A DNA stretch of 5,702 bases from an uncultured Sutterella sp. (GCA_937943605.1 CALEAW010000054.1:1-5702), one strand, 5' to 3'; positions 1 to 5,402 are shown, counted from the stretch's first letter. Program-made: numbers and translations. The notes: a model not told the origin generated them from the sequence alone.

Positions 1-225
1 CTGTTATTTGATCTATCTCATGCTGATGTAGATCTAGTGACCCGGGAGTTTCGGATGCTGACGGCGGTTTTCTTTTGCCTTGTTTGTTGAGTGCTTGGCT
101 CGGTTGTTTGGTATCAATAGGCGTAAGGCAGTAGAGTGAGTATGTATTCACTGATGATAGTTATAAAATATCGTGGTTAGTCCTTATGGCTATCAGTAGG
201 CTACGGGCGTAGACTTCACTCGCTC

Positions 226-257
226 ACGACAAAAATAGGTTTAACTCTTTTTGTCAT
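226..257. promoter_or_regulatory. inverted repeat in the rtcB leader, abutting the ribosome binding site
   Basis: GACAAAAA at 228-235 is the exact reverse complement of TTTTTGTC at 248-255, with 12 bases between. In the transcript this would be an 8 bp stem-loop whose 3' foot ends two bases before the rtcB Shine-Dalgarno. Read as DNA, the same arms contain ACGACAA (226-232) and TTGTCAT (251-257), a word that recurs upstream of two other genes here. The structure is seen directly. Whether it is an RNA element that modulates rtcB translation, a protein-binding site, or neither is inference. The stem is A/T rich, so its stability is modest. Confidence 0.4.
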
Positions 258-265
258 AAGGAGGT
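258..265 (+). promoter_or_regulatory. ribosome binding site of rtcB
   Basis: AAGGAGGT is a near-perfect anti-Shine-Dalgarno match, with 7 bases between it and the ATG at 273. It fixes the rtcB start and predicts efficient initiation unless the preceding hairpin interferes. Confidence 0.9.
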
Positions 266-272
266 TGCCATC

Positions 273-1475
273 ATGGCAGCTTTTTCAATCGTTGAACATC
301 GGTATGGTGTTCCTATCCATGTTTGGGCGCACAAGCTCGATCAGAAGTCGCTGAATCAGCTAAAAAACGTCGCCTCATTACCTTTCGTCTTTGATCATGT
401 CGCTGCAATGCCTGATGTGCATGCGGGTCTTGGTGCCACCATTGGCAGCGTGATTGCCACTGATGGTGCAGTGATACCGAGTGCTGTCGGGGTCGATATC
501 GGTTGTGGCATGTGCCTCGCCAAAACAAATCTCAAGCGTGATGACTTGACTGGTAGTGACGTTCGTGCAATCTATGATGCGATTCTTGCGCGCATTCCTG
601 TTGGTCTAACAGAACGTTCGCCAGCGTTGGTTCGTGAAGATCAAACGCAAGCCTTCGAAGAAGGCATTGCGTCGTTGCTTGATCGTCGTCCGCATTTGTT
701 GTCTCGTATGACACGTATGACTTGGCGTGGTCAGTTAGGCACTTTAGGAGGCGGAAATCACTTCATTGAGCTTACAGCGGATGAAGCTGGCATTGTGCGC
801 GTCATGCTGCATTCAGGGTCGCGTGGTGCAGGTAACGTGATGGCCGATTGGTTCATCAAGGCCGCGAAAAATATCGCTAAAGAAAAAGCCGTGCGCTTAC
901 CTGATCCTGCGTTAGCGTACCTCGAAGAAGGCACAGCGCTTTTTGATGACTACATGGACACGGTCCATTGGGCGCAGCGCTACGCGAAGGTTAATCGCGC
1001 CATTATGCGTGAAGATGTTATGGCGGCTATTCAGTCTGTTTTGCCAGGTGCCGGCTGGTCGGATGATGAGCCTGTTGTCGATTGCCACCACAACTACGTG
1101 GCGCGAGAAACGCACTTTGGACGTGATGTATGGGTCACGCGTAAAGGTGCCGTGCGTGCGGGCAAGGGCGAATTCGGCATTATTCCAGGCAGCATGGGTG
1201 CCCAGTCTTATCTTGTCAAAGGCTTAGGTGAGCCCGATAGCTTCATGTCGTCGGCACATGGCGCTGGACGCCTGATGAGTCGTACCTCAGCGAAGCAAAC
1301 CTATACGGTTGAGGATTTAAAGCGTCAAACCGAAGGTGTCGTTTGCCGTCAAGACGTGGGCGTTCTCGATGAAATACCATCCGCCTACAAGTCGATTGAT
1401 GAGGTGATGGCTCAGCAAACGGATCTAGTCAAGCCTGTGGCGGTTTTTAAACAGTTCCTTTGCGTCAAGGGTTAA
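273..1475 (+). CDS. rtcB: RtcB RNA ligase (tRNA-splicing ligase RtcB family)
   Basis: Cytoplasmic GTP- and Mn2+-dependent ligase that joins RNA 3'-phosphate or 2',3'-cyclic phosphate ends to 5'-hydroxyl ends through an RtcB-GMP intermediate. In bacteria it serves RNA repair and healing of cleaved tRNA or rRNA. The 400 residues are a full-length match to the family (E. coli RtcB is 408). Motifs in order: MPDVHAGLGATIGS (46-59), VGVDIGCGM (72-80, with metal ligands Asp75 and Cys78), GTLGGGNHFIE (156-166, His163), MLHSGSRG (178-185, His180), CHHNYV (271-276), GIIPGSMGAQSY (302-313) and SSAHGAGR (326-333). His329 aligns with the guanylylated histidine (His337 in E. coli). The protein ends in CVKG like the E. 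coli enzyme. No key residue is missing. The ATG is set by a strong Shine-Dalgarno. No rtcA, rtcR or archease gene is in view, so it appears to be a single-gene unit ended by the hairpin at 1496-1527. Confidence 0.97.
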   Translation: MAAFSIVEHRYGVPIHVWAHKLDQKSLNQLKNVASLPFVFDHVAAMPDVHAGLGATIGSVIATDGAVIPSAVGVDIGCGMCLAKTNLKRDDLTGSDVRAIYDAILARIPVGLTERSPALVREDQTQAFEEGIASLLDRRPHLLSRMTRMTWRGQLGTLGGGNHFIELTADEAGIVRVMLHSGSRGAGNVMADWFIKAAKNIAKEKAVRLPDPALAYLEEGTALFDDYMDTVHWAQRYAKVNRAIMREDVMAAIQSVLPGAGWSDDEPVVDCHHNYVARETHFGRDVWVTRKGAVRAGKGEFGIIPGSMGAQSYLVKGLGEPDSFMSSAHGAGRLMSRTSAKQTYTVEDLKRQTEGVVCRQDVGVLDEIPSAYKSIDEVMAQQTDLVKPVAVFKQFLCVKG

Positions 1476-1489
1476 GTCCTTTTAGGACA

Positions 1490-1535
1490 AACAAAAATGC
1501 CCGCGTCACGGCCTGACAGCGGGCATTATTTTGTT
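1490..1535. terminator. bidirectional intrinsic terminator between rtcB and the small membrane protein gene
   Basis: AATGCCCGC (1496-1504) pairs perfectly with GCGGGCATT (1519-1527). The stem continues inward as GTCA (1505-1508) with TGAC (1514-1517) after a one-base bulge, leaving a 5-base loop. On the plus strand it is followed by ATTATTTTG. On the minus strand it is followed by the T-rich complement of AACAAAAA (1490-1497). It can therefore end both rtcB and the convergent gene, whose stop is about 20 bases away. A small extra hairpin, GTCCT-TTT-AGGAC, sits just after the rtcB stop at 1476-1488. Confidence 0.88.
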
Positions 1536-1555
1536 CCTATGTTTGGTTGAGTTGA

Positions 1556-1756
1556 TTAACCAAAGAGCTTGATCCAACACCAAGCGGGGATACCAAAGAT
1601 CAGGAGATAAGTAAGAATCATGATCGCAGACTGAACCAAGTGATTCTTCGAGAGATTCAACACGATGGGACCCAATACATCCCAAACCTTGAAGAGAAGG
1701 AGGAAAGAGGCGACGGCCCAGATCACGCCGAAAACCAAGGAAAAAAACGTGTACAT
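1556..1756 (-). CDS. small two-helix membrane protein, function unknown
   Basis: This 66-residue protein is almost entirely hydrophobic. One membrane segment spans about residues 4-23 (FFSLVFGVIWAVASFLLLF) and a second about 43-64 (from VQSAIMILTYLL onward). A short polar turn containing LSKNH joins them. There is no cleavable signal peptide, so it is probably an inner-membrane hairpin. The ATG is preceded by AAAGGA (complement of 1766-1771) 9 bases upstream, and the stop lies about 20 bases from a strong terminator. These three points support a real gene. I do not recognise a family. Such proteins can be transporter accessories or regulators, but nothing here shows which. It converges on rtcB and diverges from the next gene. 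Confidence 0.75.
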   Translation of the reverse strand: MYTFFSLVFGVIWAVASFLLLFKVWDVLGPIVLNLSKNHLVQSAIMILTYLLIFGIPAWCWIKLFG

Positions 1757-1919
1757 TCTCGAAAATCCTTTGTTCGTTGCCTGTGCAGTTCACACAGGAG
1801 TCTTATTACTTGTAATGGTAAGCCGCTCGACTTAATGGTATCTTATAGCGCTCAGATCGATTCACCCGTGCGTCTTGAGTCTAATGAGACTCACGGCTCC
1901 TTTTCAAGATTCAAACGTT
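1757..1919. other. divergent intergenic region with a palindrome and a hairpin
   Basis: This spacer separates the minus-strand membrane protein gene from the plus-strand acidic protein gene. It holds ATTAC-TT-GTAAT (1805-1816), a perfect 12-base palindrome of operator type. It also holds TGAGTCT-AATG-AGACTCA (1876-1893), a perfect 7 bp stem with a 4-base loop, followed by CGGCTCCTTTT, which is too poor in T to be a good terminator. CTGTG and CACAG (1781-1797) form a third, weak pair in the leader of the minus-strand gene. TATCTTATAG at 1839-1848 could hold a -10 element for either direction, but I found no well-spaced -35. Confidence 0.4.
1766..1771 (-). promoter_or_regulatory. ribosome binding site of the 66-residue membrane protein
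   Basis: On the minus strand this reads AAAGGA, 9 bases before the ATG at 1754-1756. It selects this frame over a longer overlapping minus-strand frame (1506-1793) that has no comparable site. Confidence 0.6.
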
Positions 1920-2588
1920 ATGGCTCGCTTTACTGTCATTTTGCCCGAAGGTACGGTTTTATTAAAAAACGAAGCAACAGGTGAAACCCTTCGCTTGTCT
2001 GCCGATTCTGGACCGCTCGTTTTGGGTGAGATTGATATGACCATGACGTGGTCACCGAAACCTTTATCGGTAGGGCCAACTACGCCTGATGTCGCTTCTG
2101 AACCGATTCAAGCGAAGTCTGACTCGTCGGCTTTGCTCGATTCGGCTTTTGAGCTCAAACCTGAAGCGCCCGGGATCGCACCTTTGACGAAGCCCGTGCC
2201 GTCCCCAGAAGGCCTTCAATTTTCGAATCCTTATGACACAATTCGAGCTGCTCTGCCGCCCGGCTTTGGACCTAATGAAGGGGAACCCTTCATGTCGCCA
2301 GCCGATCCGATGGACCCAGAAGCGATACCGTCGGTGCGTGGGATCCGTGTGCTTGATGCTCCATTAGAGGCGCTCACAGCTGAAGACTTTGAACGCACGA
2401 TTGAAGCCTTGGCATTACGACGCAATAACATCGAAGGCGAGATAGAGTTTTTAGAAGAGATCGAAGGTGACGAAACCGACATCAATGAACTGACGGCAGA
2501 TTTGACCACGATCGATCAAGATATCGCGGATGTGATCGCTCGCAAAGAAGATTTTGAAGCGTTATTGAAGCGTCAGATGGAAGAATAA
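1920..2588 (+). CDS. acidic orphan protein with proline-rich linker and C-terminal coiled coil
   Basis: I do not recognise this protein. With the ATG at 1920 it has 222 residues. Residues 1-47 look like a small beta-rich domain (MARFTVILPEGTVLL onward). Residues 48-135 are rich in Pro, Ser, Ala and Glu and probably disordered. Residues about 150-222 alternate charged and hydrophobic residues in a heptad-like way with many Glu and Asp, suggesting a long helical hairpin or coiled coil. There is no signal peptide, membrane segment or Cys/His metal site. The frame stays open back to a TTG at 1875 and an ATG at 1884. I prefer 1920 because the upstream residues look unlike a protein start and the 1884 ATG lies in a hairpin loop. 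No start has a clear Shine-Dalgarno. A structural or scaffold role is only a guess. Confidence 0.75.
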   Translation: MARFTVILPEGTVLLKNEATGETLRLSADSGPLVLGEIDMTMTWSPKPLSVGPTTPDVASEPIQAKSDSSALLDSAFELKPEAPGIAPLTKPVPSPEGLQFSNPYDTIRAALPPGFGPNEGEPFMSPADPMDPEAIPSVRGIRVLDAPLEALTAEDFERTIEALALRRNNIEGEIEFLEEIEGDETDINELTADLTTIDQDIADVIARKEDFEALLKRQMEE

Positions 2589-2604
2589 GCGGGTGGCTAT
2601 TTAC

Positions 2605-3576
2605 TTAATGGATGAGGACAGTTACTAAAATCATCCAAATGGGCAAAATGACTAACGAAAAAAGCGTGGTCGAAGCGACCGCTGTCGTGGCAAATTCAAC
2701 GTCCGCATGATGGTATTCCGCTAATACGGCAATCTGCGTAATGCATGGAAGCGCCGCTTGAATCACATAGACCTTGGCAAAAAGCGGTGGAATTGGCAAT
2801 ACGTAAGTGAGCCCCAAGCAAACGACGGGACAAATCACAAAGCGCCCCAAATACACCCACAACATGTCCTTTGTGACGCGGATGTTGCGAATGCCAATGT
2901 GCCAAAGCATGCAACCCACAAAGACGAGCGCCAACGGTGTGGTGATGCCACCCATATAGCGTGCGGCATCCATGATGGCTGAAGGCGGTTCAAAGTCGAT
3001 CAGAATAAAGACGATGGCAGTCAAAAAGCCAATCAAGGGTGGCGCAAAGACGCGGCGCAAGGTGCCCAATGATAAGATCTTGGGAGGTTGCTTCTTGGCG
3101 GCGTGCAATCCGTCAACGGCTTCCAAGTAATTGCCCACTGTCCAAAAGAAGGTCGTATTGGCAAAAAAGTACAGGAGCGTTGGCACCATGGCTTCTTCAC
3201 CAAAGAGCGCCAATGAGACCGGTACTCCAATAAACATATTATTCGTGGCCGTAAACGCACTCGAAAAGATGCCCGAATGCACCGTGTCAATATGCCAAAA
3301 CCGCGCAATCAAGCGGCTAATAAAAAAGCACGTCCAAATCGATAAGAAAGGCGTCACCATTGCGCTCGCGAGCGTCAAGAGTTCGTCATGCGTGAGGGTT
3401 TGCATGACGCTCGAAAAGAGATAGGCGGGTAGAGACAAGAAGGTGACTAAACGCGCCATTAAGGCTCGAGAGCCTGCGTCATACCACCCTTTGGCGGCCG
3501 TCAGGTAGCCTGCACCACCTAAGATCAACAGGATGATCACGCAGTTGAGCGATAGTAAAAAGGCCTCAAGGATCAT
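2605..3576 (-). CDS. AEC family transporter (auxin efflux carrier / malonate permease type)
   Basis: This is an inner-membrane permease of the AEC family (PF03547 type), whose bacterial members move organic anions such as malonate or related carboxylates. The substrate here cannot be read from sequence. The 323 residues match the family length and give about ten hydrophobic segments in two halves: roughly 5-25, 37-58, 68-90, 102-125, 130-152, then 175-195, 205-226, 237-260, 266-288 and 299-321. The conserved first-half signature is NNMFIGVPVSLALFG (112-126), and the second-half repeat carries the IQAALPCITQIAVLAEYH region (272-289). The ATG at 3576 is the only possible upstream start, because the frame closes soon after. 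It lacks an obvious Shine-Dalgarno. It converges on the acidic-protein gene with a 16-base gap, and no terminator lies between them. Confidence 0.92.
   Translation of the reverse strand: MILEAFLLSLNCVIILLILGGAGYLTAAKGWYDAGSRALMARLVTFLSLPAYLFSSVMQTLTHDELLTLASAMVTPFLSIWTCFFISRLIARFWHIDTVHSGIFSSAFTATNNMFIGVPVSLALFGEEAMVPTLLYFFANTTFFWTVGNYLEAVDGLHAAKKQPPKILSLGTLRRVFAPPLIGFLTAIVFILIDFEPPSAIMDAARYMGGITTPLALVFVGCMLWHIGIRNIRVTKDMLWVYLGRFVICPVVCLGLTYVLPIPPLFAKVYVIQAALPCITQIAVLAEYHHADVEFATTAVASTTLFSLVILPIWMILVTVLIH
2658..2682 (-). terminator. terminator-like hairpin inside the 3' end of the AEC gene
   Basis: Read on the minus strand, GCGGTCG-CTT-CGACCAC (2682-2666) forms a 7 bp stem with one G-T pair and a three-base loop. 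After two bases (GC) comes TTTTTT (2663-2658). This has the form of an intrinsic terminator but lies inside codons for about residues 299-306, some 50 bases before the stop. Translating ribosomes would normally mask it. It may be chance from Ala-Ser-Thr-Thr-Leu-Phe codons, or it may stop untranslated transcripts. Confidence 0.35.
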
Positions 3577-3654
3577 GATGAAGGTGCGTTTAAGGTGAAA
3601 CGATAGGCTATATGCACTCGGGCTTGTTTAAACGCTGGGATATAAACCACTCGA

Positions 3655-3683
3655 GATATTTTGAAATTGCATATGAAAGTCAA
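3655..3683 (-). promoter_or_regulatory. candidate sigma70 promoter for the AEC gene
   Basis: On the minus strand TTGACT (3683-3678) fits the -35 consensus at five of six positions. After 17 bases AATATC (3660-3655) is a weak -10. It would give a leader of about 70 bases that contains the GCGTTTAA inverted repeat. Confidence 0.3.
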
Positions 3684-3698
3684 AAAGGATGGGCAATT

Positions 3699-3736
3699 TC
3701 TCATGCTATGAGAGCAATATAGCTCATACGTACGTA
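3699..3736. promoter_or_regulatory. pair of operator-like palindromes
   Basis: TCTCAT-GCT-ATGAGA (3699-3713) is a perfect 15-base palindrome. TATGAG (3707-3712) is also mirrored by CTCATA (3723-3728), giving three CTCAT half-sites in 29 bases. TACGTACGTA (3727-3736) is a perfect 10-base palindrome. They lie upstream of the candidate -35 of the AEC gene, a position suitable for an activator. The binding protein is unknown. Confidence 0.35.
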
Positions 3737-3793
3737 GTCTGTGCTTACAACGATAGTTTGCCTTCCGACGAAGTGTGAAGAGGGGTAGACTCG

Positions 3794-3821
3794 TTGTCGT
3801 GGAATGACAAGGCATTGTCGT
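3794..3821. repeat. cluster of three TTGTC(G/A)T half-sites
   Basis: TTGTCGT (3794-3800) and ATGACAA (3804-3810) face each other across three bases, forming a 17-base imperfect palindrome. A second TTGTCGT follows at 3815-3821, exactly 21 bases (two helical turns) after the first, and overlaps the candidate -35. The arrangement fits a dimeric regulator bound at the operon promoter. This is inference from symmetry only. Confidence 0.4.
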
Positions 3822-3844
3822 AAAGTTAGCCATACGCATTTAAT
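3815..3844 (+). promoter_or_regulatory. candidate sigma70 promoter of the orphan/nitroreductase operon
   Basis: TTGTCG (3815-3820) matches the -35 consensus at four of six positions. After an 18-base spacer TTTAAT (3839-3844) matches the -10 at five of six. Transcription would begin near 3851, about 30 bases before the upstream ORF and about 75 before the orphan gene. Confidence 0.45.
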
Positions 3845-3880
3845 GAGCAGTTTATGCTGAGTACGTTGACAGGAGAGTTG

Positions 3881-3916
3881 ATGGTCTTCTTCGCTTCAAA
3901 CTTGTCTAGATTTTGA
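3881..3916 (+). CDS. 11-codon upstream ORF (candidate leader peptide)
   Basis: ATG at 3881 is preceded by AGGAG (3871-3875) with 5 bases between, a much better ribosome site than that of the following gene. It encodes MVFFASNLSRF and stops at TGA (3914-3916), 10 bases before the ATG at 3927. Close spacing suggests that ribosomes finishing here reinitiate at 3927, which otherwise lacks a Shine-Dalgarno. The last codons read TTT TGA C, reminiscent of the prfB +1 frameshift site (CTT TGA C). A +1 slip there would run straight into the next gene's frame. No stimulatory Shine-Dalgarno sits at the slip site, so frameshifting is only a possibility. Confidence 0.4.
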   Translation: MVFFASNLSRF

Positions 3917-3926
3917 CGGTGCTACG

Positions 3927-4733
3927 ATGTCTAACTCACATATATATGACACGCACAAAGCAAGTCCTACGGTTGCCATTGAAATCAAAGGATATCTTGA
4001 AGATGCTAACGACGGCGAGCTTGCAGTTGCACTTGCATTATTACTCAATAAGTGCGAATTTACGATAGCCGATGATACATGGAACTGTTGGCAAGACCTG
4101 TCTGCACGATCGATCAACGATCGAGTGAAGATTAAAACGCATTCACTAGAGTCTCTGTTTGCAGTTGCACAAGCGACTTCAAATGGTGTGCTTAGTTTTA
4201 TGCCACAGTCAGACCTGGTCGGGATAGGGCTCGAAGGAAAAATCTCTCTTTTAGGTATCGTCGTTCGCTTAAGAGCGCATTGGCAAACTCGCAGCGCGCT
4301 GAATCCGCCGATTAACCAATTCGTTATTGACGATCTTCCGGTTTTAGCTATTAGGCATACTCCATCGTTCACTGTAATGGCTCCAGCTACTCTTTTGATT
4401 GAAACAAACTGGGTCTGGGATAACGTGATGATGGGTTTATCACTTGAAGATGCAGCAACGTATCTTGGCTATGAATACATGACATTTAAGGATCGGCCAG
4501 AACGTAATAAAGGGCAGTTGGAAGACGTATATACGTTATATGGGACATATCCAGGTTGTGCAGCGCACCTTCTAGCTAATGGAGGTACTTCTGAAGCAGT
4601 CGGGAAAATGCTGTGTGACACGAGTGTCAAAGCTGTTGACATATTGATGCGCCGACTTGATATAGCTCGGGACAGTGTTTTTGAGGGGAAAAACAAGATG
4701 GCGATGCTCCTCAACAAACCAACAACAAACTAA
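3927..4733 (+). CDS. orphan 268-residue protein, first gene of a nitroreductase operon
   Basis: I do not recognise this protein. It appears soluble, with no signal peptide or membrane helix. The N-terminal two thirds mix strands and helices, with a helix near 28-42, hydrophobic strands at about 96-114 and 132-152, and a conspicuous NWVWDN at 161-166. From 171 it looks helical. LSLEDAATYLGYEYMTF (171-187) loosely resembles the first helices of a helix-turn-helix, but the second helix is not convincing. RRLDIARDSVFEG (242-254) lies near the end. The frame cannot start earlier: an in-frame TGA at 3879 is followed by no other start. It uses at least five ATA isoleucine codons and seems AT-richer than the AEC gene, hinting at transfer. 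Only 32 bases separate it from the flavoenzyme gene, so the two are probably co-transcribed. Confidence 0.85.
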   Translation: MSNSHIYDTHKASPTVAIEIKGYLEDANDGELAVALALLLNKCEFTIADDTWNCWQDLSARSINDRVKIKTHSLESLFAVAQATSNGVLSFMPQSDLVGIGLEGKISLLGIVVRLRAHWQTRSALNPPINQFVIDDLPVLAIRHTPSFTVMAPATLLIETNWVWDNVMMGLSLEDAATYLGYEYMTFKDRPERNKGQLEDVYTLYGTYPGCAAHLLANGGTSEAVGKMLCDTSVKAVDILMRRLDIARDSVFEGKNKMAMLLNKPTTN

Positions 4734-4754
4734 GCGTTAGATACATTTTTCTAA

Positions 4755-4761
4755 GAGGTGA
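4755..4761 (+). promoter_or_regulatory. ribosome binding site of the nitroreductase-family gene
   Basis: GAGGTGA, a good anti-Shine-Dalgarno match, stands four bases before the ATG at 4766 and supports that start. Confidence 0.7.
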
Positions 4762-4765
4762 GATC

Positions 4766-5329
4766 ATGAACGATAAGATTTTACTGCCTTGGCCTACTGA
4801 ACTGACCATGTGTGTTGGTGATGCATTAAAGAAGCGACGTACTGTGAGAGATTGTCGCACAGAGCAAGTGCCAGATAATATGCTTGCGGCTTTACTTTGG
4901 GCTTCTGCTGGTATCACAGACGCTGACGGGCGTCGCACTGTCCCGTCAACCCTCGATCTTCGTGCTGTGAGTGTTTGGGTTGTTCGCGAGGATGGAGCAT
5001 GGCGCTATAACGCAAAACACAACATGATCGAAAGAACTAGTAAGACAGATTGTCGTGAACAGACAACCTCCTATCAGTTCGAATATGCTACTAAAGCGCC
5101 CATCACGCTTGTTTATGTCGCTGATCATGAGCGCGCAAAAGCAGCTAGGCCAACAGCAGTTTACGTCGATGCTGGCACGATGGGGCAGTCAGCATTCTTG
5201 GCGGCAACCTCACTGGGGCTTAATGGTTGTATTCGTGCTTCATTCGATCACGAAAAACTGGCACAAGCGATGAACCTTGATGAAGGGCTTGAACCAATTT
5301 TGTTATTTACTGTAGGGATACCAGAATAA
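4766..5329 (+). CDS. nitroreductase-family flavoprotein, SagB/ThcOx-like
   Basis: Probable FMN-dependent oxidoreductase of the nitroreductase fold, cytoplasmic. The 187 residues are typical of the short stand-alone members. Matches in order: a KKRRTVRDC helix (22-30), the usual RRSxRxF/Y position, with Cys30 where an aromatic is common; LLWASAGITDADGRRTVPST (43-62), the LLWA-x-GI and R-x-x-PS signature of the SagB-like branch; VSVWVVREDGAWRYN (68-82), the strand-turn-strand with a dG-W-Y pattern; APITLVYVAD (111-120); DAGTMGQSAFLAATSLGLNG (135-154), the DaG-aQn-laA-slGLg helix that packs on the flavin; and a final FTVGIPE. The substrate is unknown. SagB enzymes dehydrogenate azolines in peptide natural products, but short relatives have broader or unknown roles. 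No cyclodehydratase or precursor peptide is in view. It is probably co-transcribed with the orphan gene 32 bases upstream. Confidence 0.92.
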   Translation: MNDKILLPWPTELTMCVGDALKKRRTVRDCRTEQVPDNMLAALLWASAGITDADGRRTVPSTLDLRAVSVWVVREDGAWRYNAKHNMIERTSKTDCREQTTSYQFEYATKAPITLVYVADHERAKAARPTAVYVDAGTMGQSAFLAATSLGLNGCIRASFDHEKLAQAMNLDEGLEPILLFTVGIPE

Positions 5330-5402
5330 TGAAGTACTCAGCAAGTCTGATGCCAACAGTGAAGCCATGAAACACGGCTAACTCTCCTAAGCTGTACTGG
5401 CA

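Larger units (their letters stand above)
3577..3926. other. 350-base divergent control region, AEC gene versus orphan/nitroreductase operon
   Basis: No convincing long gene lies here. On the AEC side are a direct repeat AAGGTG (3581-3586 and 3592-3597) and an inverted repeat GCGTTTAA/TTAAACGC (3586-3593 and 3628-3635) that includes the palindrome GTTTAAAC. In the middle are two operator-like palindromes (3699-3713 and 3727-3736). On the right are a cluster of TTGTC(G/A)T words (3794-3821), a candidate promoter and a short upstream ORF. The density of symmetric sites suggests control of at least one of the flanking units. Confidence 0.55.

Noticed and set aside
1..90. Open frame from the window edge ending at TGA 88-90, possible tail of an upstream gene
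   Set aside because: Only 29 codons, no recognisable family signature, and such an open stretch is common by chance. It cannot be confirmed without the sequence to the left.
187..202. Sigma54-like -24/-12 element (TGGC and GC at the right spacing) before rtcB
   Set aside because: E. coli rtcB uses sigma54, but this site lacks the TT before the GC and matches poorly between the boxes, and no upstream activator site was found.
1506..1793. 95-codon minus-strand frame overlapping the small membrane protein
   Set aside because: It runs through the terminator hairpin, has no Shine-Dalgarno and shows no coherent hydrophobic or domain pattern; the 66-codon frame explains the region better.
3573..3839. 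88-codon minus-strand frame overlapping the AEC start by ATGA
   Set aside because: The overlap suggests coupling, but the peptide is rich in Cys, His and Arg without pattern, lacks a ribosome site and covers palindromes and promoter-like sequence.
3896..4372. 158-codon minus-strand frame antisense to the orphan gene
   Set aside because: Composition is Ser/Cys/Arg rich and patternless, as expected of a shadow of the plus-strand gene, which has better coding character and operon context.
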